From: Micropterus salmoides
Lineage: Eukaryota; Chordata; Actinopteri; Centrarchiformes; Centrarchidae
DNA length: 64,000 nt
Assembly: GCF_014851395.1 (NCBI RefSeq)
Contig: NW_024044681.1
Span: 4,154,409-4,218,408 of the forward strand
Reading direction: 5' to 3'
In this document: positions 48,549 to 58,073 of the stretch, one piece after another
How positions within the stretch are numbered: the stretch's first letter is position 1
Layout: each line of letters starts with the position of its first letter
Program-made: the position numbers and the translations under genes
Notes under the pieces: model-generated
What the model saw: only the letters and a program-made list of their open reading frames with translations
What the model was told of the DNA's origin: nothing
Database searches by the model: none

Positions 48549-50579
48549 AGCAGCCTGCCAATCAGTGCAGGAAGATTCTGGGAGGGAAGTAAACTGACTC
48601 AGAAGAAACACAGAAGAAGAAGAGCAGGAAGAAGAGGAGGGTCGGAACAGGTTATCGGCCCAAATGATCCTGTAGTGTGACGGGTTTACAGAGACTGGAT
48701 CTCACACTCAAACTCTTCAAAACACAGCAACACAAGGTCGACCAGCTGACGACGACAGTCTGCCTCCATGTTTGTTTCTGTCTGAAGTCACGTTTGTCGC
48801 CAGATTCTGTGAGATCCCGAGTCCCCAGAAGTGCCTCTCTGAAACTGGACTGAACCGTCTGCTGTGCGTTCGTTGTGTTAAAGACCGGCTCATTCTGTCG
48901 CTCCGTGAGAGATAGCCCTCGTTAGTGAGCATCAACAAGATAATACCACAGGAATGATTTCTGATCAGGTTGGTGGATCTGGATCTGGTGCGAACACGAT
49001 GAAAACACACCCTCTCTGAGACTTCTGGGTCTCCCTCGGCCTGATCTCTGGCCCTCCTCCCCTTCAGGTTGCAGTACAGAGGCGTGCTGGTTCCAGTTTG
49101 TCTGGAGGGCTCTGAGAGGCTGAGCTCGAGTTCTTACTGATTCAACACACAGCATCGGACAATTTTTACAATTTTTTCTTTATTAGGTTCTTCTTTCTTG
49201 TATTCTGCCCTCAGTTTCTCCTTATTTCTGCCTGAACCTGATCTGAAAGCATGAACGTCCCTGAAACACGTTAGAGGCTGACACGACTTCTTCCCTCAGC
49301 TGACGCCACAAACAGCGAACCTTAACTCACGTTTTCTCCTGTAAATAAATAAAGGCAGCAGTCAGATGGAGAGTGCCCCCCCCCCACACACCTTCTGCCT
49401 CTCCCTTCATTCATCACCTCCAGCATCCCTCCATCTCTGACAGCCGCTCATCACTCTGCATCTCTGGCTCATAAACCGTCACTTCGCCTTTCAGAGGACG
49501 ACGCCTGACTATAAATCTGCACGCAAACACAGCCTGAGGAGCATAAATCTGGCCTTAACCCCCCCCCCAGCCTCCAGCCTCCAGCCTGCTGCTTTTTCAG
49601 TTTCCCCCGTCAGGACGGGAACCATCAGCAGGACCTGAAAATGAAAGACCTGATCCCTGAGGATGAGAGCAGAGAGCTGATGTTGGGTGGTGGGATCGGT
49701 CACCAGTCGCTGACTCAGCTTTATTTTTGGTCTCACAGAAAGACGTTGTCGGGCTCTTTGTCTGATGGACTGATTGGTTCGATTTCCCCGCTGCTCTGTG
49801 AGTGAAACGTCTTCACAGACAGCAGCGGGTCTGTGTGACTGAATCTTTTTCATACTGTTCCTCCAGCAGGACGGGGACGGTTGAACCAAAACCCTCACCT
49901 GGACGGACCAGGACCAGCTGAGAGAGCGGCTCAGCCGGCCGGGACGCTGAGATTCGTCCCGCAGATGTTTCCATCAGGTGACTCTGAAGGACTCTGACGG
50001 GCTGTGGTTACACCTTCCACCTCCCTTTCAGTGCCTCTAAACTGTCCCCGTCAGCCTGGTTCACACGACACGATTTCAAGCCTGATTCTCGCCGACAGTC
50101 GGGCTGTGATCGCGGCAAATCAGCGGAGATCGTTACGCGGGAACTACTCAACGATGCATCGCCGACGCATCTACGATACAAGATAGCATGCTAAATATTT
50201 GGAGCCGTCGGCCGACATCCAGCCAATGAGAGCAGTTTTTACTCCCCTCCAACTCTCTCTCGCTGCTTTCATACAGAGATCCTGTAATAACCTCAGAAAG
50301 AACATCTGACAAGATGCTGCATCCCGCGACCAGGTGTGCTTTCACACAGCGATCCAGCTTTCTGGAACACCTTCCGGCTCTGTCACTACCAACAGCTCAG
50401 AGGTGGATCTAGTCTGACCCCCTCTCCGGCTCCCACATTCTTTGTCTTTTCCTTTTGTTTTATAAGAAATAAACCACATAAAATAAACAACTTCGCACGT
50501 GGTTTCACAAAATTTCCAGTGTCACTTTTCAGGAGTGTTCTCTTGACTCTATCTGGTTTGGAGACCAGAGTCGTCCAAC

Positions 50580-50745
50580 ACAACTCCCCACGTGTCACGT
50601 TTGGATGCCATGTCAGACCTCTTGGCGTCACTTTTTAAAGCAGACCTATTATGCTTTTCCACATTTTATGACTTATCTACAGTGTTATAATGTCAGATGT
50701 TCATTTTAAACACGGCCAAAGCTTCAAATAATGAGGTAAAGTATT
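50580..50745. repeat. Dispersed repeat end, copy 2
   Basis: Second copy of 31,411-31,570. Confidence 0.42.
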
Positions 50746-51681
50746 TCTAAGAAATCCCTGTGAGCAGAAACCTCAGATTTCCTCCCGTTCTGAACGCTCT
50801 GTTTTCAACTGCTTTTTCTACCAACGGGTCTGTAACACGACACCAGGAGCCAGACGGAGCCGCTGTTTCCATATATGGTCATTTGCTCCACAGCAACGCT
50901 CAGTCTGCCTGTTCCGCCCAGCGACAACGGCTGTGTTGGAAACGGGCTAAACTGCTGTCTCAGCAGGTGTCTAACAGGACAGCGAGGCATCGAATGCCGT
51001 TCCAAACGGCTCCAACGAGCTCTTCCTGTCTCCTGAGACACCTTCAAGCTGCCCCAGCGACGGCCATGGTGACTTGATGCTGACTATTACCCATAAAGCA
51101 ACGCGGCTGCGGCCGCCGGAGCTTTCGAAAACCGGTCAAGATGGCGGACAAACAAACTGAATTTGTGCACAAATAGTTTTTTAAAGCTTCGAGTTTTGAG
51201 TGTCTTCTGACGGCCAGAAGAGACGGCAGATGGCGTGCTGACGTTGCACGTTGCAGTAAGTGCTGTCCGAGTTGGAAACTAATGTAAACAGAGCTGCCTT
51301 CTGATCCGAACAGCGGGCTGTGATGTCAGAGCGGCACGGCGGGCGGTGGGCTGTAAGCGATGTCTTTCTTCATGAAGTGATAAATAAAGAAGACGTTGCA
51401 GCGTTGTTGTCGTGCAGAAAGACTTTCTGAGTCAGAAACAAACGGCGGCAGAAGATGAGTCACAGCTTCTCCTCTCTACGCCGGACACAGAGAGGAGGAG
51501 GTGCAGGAGGAGCGGGAGGAGCGGGAGGAGGACGTCGCCTCCACGAGTCAGAGGGAAAGACCGGATCCTAAAATCACACTCAGCAGTGTGTGTGTTCCCA
51601 CAATCCTTTGTAGTCGCTGACAGATGGTGATAATCAGTGTTGTCCCCAAGAGACGAGAGGACGTCCCGTTATTATCCAACA

Positions 51682-51784
51682 ACACACACACACACACAAC
51701 ATAACATAACGAAGACACACAACATCACACACACACCACACACACACACACACACACAACATAACATAACGAAGACACACAACA

Positions 51785-51816
<32 letters not shown>

Positions 51817-51875
51817 CATAACATAACGAAGACACACAACATCACACACACACACACACACACACACAACATAAT

Positions 51876-51906
<31 letters not shown>

Positions 51907-52170
51907 ACATAACATAACGAAGACACACACACACACAACATAACGAAGACACACACACACACACACAACATCACACACACACACACACACACAACATAAC
52001 GAAGACACACACACACACACACACACACACACAACATAATGAAGACACACACACACACACACAACATAACGAAGACACACACACACACAACATAACGAAG
52101 ACACACACACACACACACACACACACACAACATAATGAAGACACACACACACACACACAACATAACGAAG
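51682..52170. repeat. Compound (AC)n microsatellite with 'aacataacgaag' interruptions
   Basis: About 490 bp of AC runs broken at irregular intervals by 'aacataacataacgaagac', 'aacatc' and 'aacataatg'. The interruptions are themselves near-identical, so larger units have been duplicated. Minus-strand frames of up to 264 codons reading Val-Cys-Val-Cys are artefacts. The first contig stops about 30 bp before this tract. Confidence 0.96.
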
Positions 52171-52288
52171 AGGAGGAGTCAGGAACATGATAACTGATGG
52201 AATCAGAGTGACTGTGGACCTTGTTGTGAACCAGGGGAAGAGCTGGAGGCTGTAAAACAACTGAGGAACACACACCGCTACTTCACAC

Positions 52289-52440
52289 ATCTGGACACAT
52301 CTGGACATTTGGACACATTTGGACACATTTGGACATTTGGACATCTGGACACATTTGGACACATCTGGACATCTGGACACATCTGGACACATTTGGACAC
52401 ATTTGGACACATTTGGACATTTGGACATCTGGACACATCT
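52289..52440. repeat. 8/10-bp minisatellite (GGACATTT / GGACACATTT)
   Basis: Tandem mixture of 'ggacacattt', 'ggacacatct', 'ggacattt' and 'ggacatct'. Short frames over it (Asp/Thr/Phe/Trp or Cys/Pro/Val-rich) are not genes. Confidence 0.93.
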
Positions 52441-53987
52441 GTGTGTGAGTTTAAAACTTTACTGCACTCAAGCCACAAGTGTGTTTCCTTCATCCTGTTC
52501 CTGTCTGCTGTCCTGTTGCGAAAACACAGTTTTTCAAGACTTTGAAGAGTTTTGCAAGAATTGTTTGCTTTTCCAGGAGATAGTTTTGTGATTAGTGTGT
52601 AGAGTTTTGCAAAAATAGCCAATAGTTTCAAAAAATGTGCCCAAGCAACCAGAACAAACTGTGGTTTTTCAAAATCACACTCACATCAGGGGTTGGCTGA
52701 AGCTTCGCTTCTTGTTCCTGGAGCGACAGAGTCTCTGACTGCAGAACAGTTTTTACATCCTTTAAGAATAAAACCTGACATTTCTGCTTCTTTAAATCGT
52801 TTGCACTCTGTTTTTTTGTAACATGCGATGGCCGAATCATTAAAAGGAAAACACGTGATGGCAACTTATCGGATTAAAACGGCTTCCTGTGAGTGTCAGA
52901 GCGCCGGCCCTCTCCTGTCTGCGGCGGCAGGAAGCGTTGACTGGTGGAACGCTGCTGATCTGAGGCCAGCCGACTGCGATAGCATCAGCTGTGAAACGTG
53001 TCCGAGCTCATTTCCTCTCACTTCCTCTTATCGCTGATCCTCGGACTGCAGTCAAGTGGCTCGGAGATCCAGAGCGCTGATTCTGAGTCTGCTGCAGAAG
53101 AAGAATCACCGACTCCAGCTGCAGTCAAAAGGAAATGTGTTAAAGCACTAAAGTCAGATAACGGTCTGCTGCTTTTTAAAATGTTCATGTCGTCCATGTT
53201 TAAGAACCTTCAGACGTCCTCATGAACTTTCTTGTTTCAGGGTTGTAGTTTTGTTGGCGTGGAGTAAATAATTACAATAACTCAGGTGGGAAAGTTGTAA
53301 CAGTCTGAGGATGATGACTCGTGTCTGCAGACGCTTCCTGTTTGTTAAATTTCATCGTCTTTGTGTCCCGTCGAGCTCTTTGGACAGCGACTGTCTCCCG
53401 AGTCGCCGCTGATAAAAACTCTCCAGCCGACAGCGAGGCGTTTGAATCCTGCCTCGTAAAGAAAAGGCAAAGATTAAAGGATGGGGAGGAAGCGTTTGAA
53501 TCAAAGCTATCAAAGAGTAAAAATGAAATTCATGTCCCGGGATCCTGAGATACGATCCTGCTCATGACGTTTATCTGTAAATCAGCAGAGTCGGCAGTCG
53601 CCGAGCCTTTCATCACAAAGACTTTCTTTTATAACGCACTGGAGGAAATCTGGCTCTTCTGATGTGATGATGTGACTCCGTCATTGATCATGTGCAGACA
53701 GAACAATCTGCCCTCATCACAACATCTGAACCAGAACCGGTTTTCTTGTTTATCATCAGGTCCTGTCGGACAGGGTCTCCCTCTATGATCCTCTTCCTGT
53801 ACTGAGACCACATTAAGGGCTCCACCTCGGCTCCACAGTCTCTGTGCTGGAAACAGATATTCAGAACCAGCTAGAGCGCGTTGTTTTAGTTTTTACAGTC
53901 AGTGTGTTTGTTCATTCTAAGGTGAACTTTTAGAACTTCACTTGATAAAGCTGATAGACAAAATGTGATGTTTGTTTTCTAATAGTC
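52441..53987. other. No gene recognised
   Basis: Short frames (up to 78 codons) on both strands without domains. No repeat recognised. Confidence 0.5.
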
Positions 53988-53990
53988 ACT

Positions 53991-54537
53991 TATGGAAGCG
54001 TATAGGGGACTAATTTCAAATTATCATGCAAACTTGAAAATGAAAATGTAATCCCACAATAACATTATGATTTTTCCACATGTGTAATTTAGGTAAAAAT
54101 GAAAATGAAAATGCAATCATCCAATTTTCATTTTCATTATCACATACTTGTCTGGTCCTAGAATGCTCACACAAGTATGTGAAAATGAAAATGACAATTG
54201 GATGATTGCATTTTCATTTTTACCTAAATAACTCATGTGGAAAAATTATAATGTTATTGTGGGATTACATTTTCATTTTCAAGTTTACATGATAATTTAC
54301 ATTACATTTACTTATTTGACACTCTGACACTTTTATCCAAAGAGACTTACATTTGAGAAACAACATACGAGCATCAACAGAGCATCAACTACAGATCTAC
54401 AACTGACAATACATACTAGTAAGAGCTCATAGTACATATCACATCAATGGGGTAGATACCTAGGGAAGCAAGTAAGGGTTAACAAGAAAGTGCAATCAAT
54501 ACAATAATTTGAAATTTGTCCCCTATACGCTTCCATA
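53991..54537. mobile_element. Fold-back (MITE-like) element with terminal and internal inverted repeats
   Basis: The outer ends are a perfect 20-bp inverted repeat, 'tatggaagcgtataggggac' at 53,991-54,010 and its reverse complement at 54,518-54,537. Inside, a left arm (about 54,018-54,150) is nearly perfectly complementary to a right arm (about 54,172-54,298), with a 21-base spacer at 54,151-54,171. Inner landmarks are 'gaaaatgaaaatgtaatccc' and 'gcaatcatccaatt'. The right side is interrupted by a 205-bp insertion (54,299-54,503); without it the element would be about 335 bp and almost wholly a hairpin. No coding capacity. The target-site duplication of the outer element is not clear, so its superfamily is unassigned. 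Confidence 0.9.
54299..54503 (+). mobile_element. 205-bp element nested in the fold-back element
   Basis: It sits between two copies of 'ataattt' (54,292-54,298 and 54,504-54,510), a 7-bp direct repeat (8 bp with one mismatch) that looks like a target-site duplication. The fold-back arm is continuous once one copy and the insert are removed. It starts 'acattacatttacttatttg' and includes 'acttttatccaaagagactt', text typical of an abundant fish interspersed element. A diverged relative lies at 5,888-6,026. An 8-bp duplication would fit hAT-type elements, but the class is not proven. Confidence 0.8.
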
Positions 54538-54540
54538 GTC

Positions 54541-55180
54541 GCTATCTTCGTTCTGGTTTTAAACTCCGGCGTAGCGTGTTAGTGCTGACGGGCGAAACCA
54601 ATGACGCTCACGTTTGGCTTCCTGATTGGCTCTGATCAGTCAGTCAAAGCAGAAACACGATGCTGCTGACAGAGTTTTATTAAAAATGTTGTACTGTGTA
54701 AATAACACTTCTACGCTTGTGCTGCGCATGTCTCTGTATTTACTTTGTGACGACTCCTAGTCTGTTTCCCGCCGTTCTTTGTCCTCACTGTCGCTCCATG
54801 CAGGGAAATCTCTGCTGTGGTTCTTCACCGTCGCTGCTCTTCGGCCATACAGGTCTATCATGCAGCAGCTCATTACAACCCATATTTAGGTTTTTAGTTT
54901 GAACTCTAGAAGAAGTCATGTGATGCAGTGTAAAGAGCAACAAAGTGAAAGGAGGTGGTGGGCTGGAGGTTTGAGTCCTGTGTGGAGGAAAGTCAAACGT
55001 GACATGTTTTAACTTGTTTTTGTTTTTTTGTTTTTTTTGTTTTTTTAAACCTGTCCTGCCCAGCAGCCTGGTATAGAGTATGATGACCTGGATACCATAT
55101 TGTGCCAGACAGATTTTACTTTAACAAGAGAGTATTAAAATACTCCTTTGTCTGTTTTATTATTTATTTAATTATGTATT
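54541..55180. other. No gene recognised
   Basis: A poly-T rich stretch at about 55,015-55,050 and otherwise ordinary sequence. Confidence 0.5.
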
Positions 55181-55710
55181 GATTTGTCACCGGGCCGGAC
55201 AGGGGGGCAGACACGGGGATGGGGGGGCACAAACAGACAGCACAGAGAAAGGACAACACCTGCAAGAGAAGAGGGATGGAAGGTGGGGACAACAGGGAAA
55301 AGCTGTGGGAAACACCAATTGCAGAAAGCAACGAAACCTGCAAGAGAACAGAGAGGGGGGCTTGGGGAGGAGAAAAACAACAACAACAAACAAACACAAA
55401 CAAAAACAAACAATAAAAATAATAATAATAGTAAAAGACAACCAGCCGAACAGCAGCAATAAACAGCTGACATAGTAAGACAACTAAGAGTGAAATGTAA
55501 ACAAGAAACAGCACAGCCATGAGAGCTGGAATAATAATTAATTTAAATAAGTAACTGAAAGAAAAGCATCAGGAATAATTATTCCAGGGACAACCTACAT
55601 TTGTTTGTGTCTATGTGTGAGACTGTGTGTGTCTGTGTGCGTGTGGGTGAATGTGTGTGTATGTGTGTATGTGTGCATGTGTGTGCGCTTAAGCCTGTTA
55701 AAGAATGTAG
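55181..55710. other. Purine-rich stretch, CAA/AAC-rich patch and degenerate GT repeat
   Basis: A/G-rich plus strand (55,200-55,375), then AAC/AAT-rich (55,375-55,440), then an imperfect TG-rich stretch (55,605-55,687). Overlapping open frames on both strands come from low complexity. May be the flank of the same unknown repeat as the C-rich block that follows. Confidence 0.5.
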
Positions 55711-55799
55711 TTGTTAGTGAGAGTGAGACGCCACGACTGTAACAGGCAGGCAAGAACCCCAGTAGCCAATAGGGGTGGGAGAAAGAATAAATCAATCAA

Positions 55800-57095
55800 A
55801 AAAACAAAGACTCTCCAGGCACAAGCCCAGAACAAACCGGAGCACAGCCCTGCCCCGCACCCACACTGCACATCCCGAAAACTAACTATATACCTCAGTA
55901 TCCAGAGGGGTCCAACAACTGGCCGACAGAGAAATGGGGAGGCACGGATCCGAGGCCAACGAAGCAAAACAGGGACGAAAACAGGTCCCTCCAAGCCAAC
56001 GAGGAGATGCCTCCCCCGGACTCCAATGCACAAACTAAACGCCCAGCAGCCATTCAGAGACCCTGCACAGGGAAAAAGCACAATGCATCAAGATGCATCG
56101 ACAATCGCCCCACAATCCCACCGCAGCCCTCCAAACTGCAACCGGATCAACCCACGCAGAGACCCCCACCCCCAGAAGCCAGGGCACCCCGCGACCCCCC
56201 AAAGCGCAAAGGACCCCAGACCGCATGTCCCGGGGGAAGCTGTACCCCGCCCCAAGGAAGAACAGCAGAAAGCCGTGCCGGGAAGCTCCCTGCCGCCAGG
56301 GAGCGATAACGCGGGAGAACCAGGCCAACGGTCCCCCAGACCAGCCAGAGGCATCCCTCCCCAGAGCGCAGGCAGTGACAGCAGCCCCCGAGGCCGATCT
56401 CATCCCCGGACAGGGGACCAGCCCCCCCCAGTCAAGCACCCCCAAGGAGGAGCACCAAAACCTACCCTGACAACACCGGCCATGCACCCCAGAGACTCCC
56501 GAATGCCCCCACCGTGAGAGAGCTGGCAGGGGGAAGCAGCGGGAGCCCCACCCCTGCCGATGAGGGCCCAGGCGAGGAGAGGAGACAACGGGCCCCCGGG
56601 CCCAGGGACACACCACCCGCCCAGAAATAGGCAAAAGCCACAAGCCCGAGTCCCCAGATCCCTAGGTCAAGAGCGGGCCCCCACGCCAGGGGAGCCCCGA
56701 CCCCCTCAGCCCACCAGGCAAGGCTGTCACCAACCCCACAGCACCCCCGACGCCTGGGGCTCCACGGGCAGGACACGAGGCCAATGAGAATCTCCCCCGC
56801 TCCTTCAACCCTCTGCCTGCCTCTGTAAATGTATTGTTTTGTGTTGGATGCATGTCATGGATTGTGAAGTGTTGTATGGTGGAGTAAAGATAAGGTGTGT
56901 GGTAACTAAGGTGCAGTTAAAATTGGAGGGTAGTTGTGACACAGGCACCCCACAACTGTCAGGTAGTGGAGCCTCCCATCGTGCCCCTCCCACCACCCAA
57001 GCCCTCTGTGTCTAATGTCTAATTAAAATTGAGGGGCAGGCAGTGAGGGAGGAAGAAGGGCGCCCACCAAATGCCCTGCAGCCTGCCCGCCCCCC
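55800..57095. repeat. C-rich, strand-asymmetric block of unknown origin
   Basis: About 1.3 kb whose plus strand is rich in C and A, poor in T, and has many C4-C9 runs (for example near 56,161-56,200 and 56,408-56,420). T scarcity removes stops from the plus strand, giving a 268-codon Pro/Arg/Gln-rich frame (55,711-56,517). The G-rich minus strand is likewise open for 202 codons (56,035-56,643). Neither has a domain or a periodic codon signal that I can see. Minus-strand G-runs could form G-quadruplexes. It could be part of a retroelement leader or 3' region. I do not recognise the family. Confidence 0.5.
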
Positions 57096-57340
57096 AGAGT
57101 CCTAAGGGTTTTAACACGTTTTAACTTAAATACTGTTTTGTATACCACTTACGTTGTAACCTCCTAAACCTAACCAAACCTTTTTAACAACGTTCAACAT
57201 GCGTTAAACATCATTTGACTGGTTAAGATAATCCTGTCTCTGGACTGCCCCTGGAAACAGTCCTATACGTCGTTTTGGGACACTTGACAATCAACGTATT
57301 TTGTCTTTTCAGTCTGAAGACGTGTTGGTTTCAAAGATCA
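57096..57340. repeat. Dispersed repeat fragments
   Basis: 'acctcctaaacctaaccaaa' near 57,160 matches the reverse complement of the core motif at 24,490, and 57,255-57,330 matches 1,021-1,110. It shows that the two motif sets occur next to each other, so they may be parts of one family. Confidence 0.5.
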
Positions 57341-57491
57341 ACAGCTTTTTTGGTTTGTGACATGAAACCAGCGTGAAAATCAGCTGTTTGTTAAAAATCT
57401 GTGGAAATCCAGATGATGACGTTCTGCAGCCGTGTTCAAATGAAACAAACTACTGTTAAATATTCCTCTCTTTCATTGTGTTATAAATCTG

Positions 57492-57529
57492 TTTTGTGCA
57501 TGTAACAGGTTTGCAAAGTGAAAAAGCCC
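57492..57529 (+). repeat. 38-bp direct repeat, unit 1
   Basis: 'ttttgtgcatgtaacaggtt' continuing into 'caaagtgaaaaagccc'. Recurs at 57,637-57,674 with one mismatch (g for a). Confidence 0.92.
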
Positions 57530-57575
57530 CGGAAGGAAGAGAGGATCAATACAAATGTAGTCGTTTGAGTCTCTT

Positions 57576-58073
57576 TTAAAGAGGTGGTATTCTGCTTTTT
57601 GGCTTTTCCCCTCTCCTTTATTGAGTTATTTCTCTTTTTTGTGCATGTAACAGGTTTACAAAGTGAAAAAGCCCAAAGTCCAGCCCAAAGTGAGTTCCCA
57701 TCTCCCACAGAAAACTGTGCTCTGAACTGAAAACAGATCGTTTGTATTCCATCCGTTACTTCTGCTTTCTTGTGATTTCACAAGAAAATGTGTCATAACG
57801 CTCGCCAAGGGCTACTCGGACACGCCCTCAGAAACGGCGAGCTGCAGCACACAGCTCTCCTCTCCCTTCCAAACACTAGCTACCCTCCAGGCAGTCAGTG
57901 GACATAACGGCTGAACCCGAGCTGTTTACCGGCTTCTCGCTGACCCGCCCTTCTCTGCTTCTGATTGGCTAGTAGTCCTTAACTAGGAACTGAACATGTG
58001 CAACTCCCAACAAACATCATTTAGAGACAATAAGATTCTGAACCTGAAAATGAGCAGAATACCACCTCTTTAA
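57576..58073. mobile_element. Candidate TTAA-flanked inverted-repeat element
   Basis: A perfect inverted repeat bounds 498 bp: 'aaagaggtggtattctgc' at 57,578-57,595 and its reverse complement at 58,054-58,071, each preceded or followed by TTAA. TTAA flanks with short terminal repeats are the piggyBac signature, but TTAA is itself palindromic and may belong to the repeat. The interior has no transposase frame. Confidence 0.6.
57637..57674 (+). repeat. 38-bp direct repeat, unit 2
   Basis: Second unit, lying inside the inverted-repeat element, while the first lies outside its left end. Confidence 0.92.

Larger units (their letters stand above)
32971..51654 (+). repeat. Large direct duplication, copy 2 (18.7 kb)
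   Basis: First base after the gap to 'tgttgtccccaagagac'; colinear with 13,627-32,470. After its end the sequence continues into new DNA ('gagaggacgtcccgttatta') and a long (AC)n tract about 28 bp later, which is where the other contig stops. The first 1.6 kb lacks about 16 scattered bases relative to copy 1 (not counting the minisatellite), whereas 36-42 kb is almost indel-free. See findings for the assembly interpretation. Confidence 0.97.

Noticed and set aside
51634..52428. 264-codon Val-Cys repeat frame, resembling a Cys-rich secreted protein
   Set aside because: Translation of an (AC)n microsatellite and the adjoining minisatellite.
55711..56643. 268-codon Pro/Arg-rich frame and opposing 202-codon frame
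   Set aside because: T-poor plus strand and G-rich minus strand remove stops by composition. No domain, and both strands are open over the same DNA.
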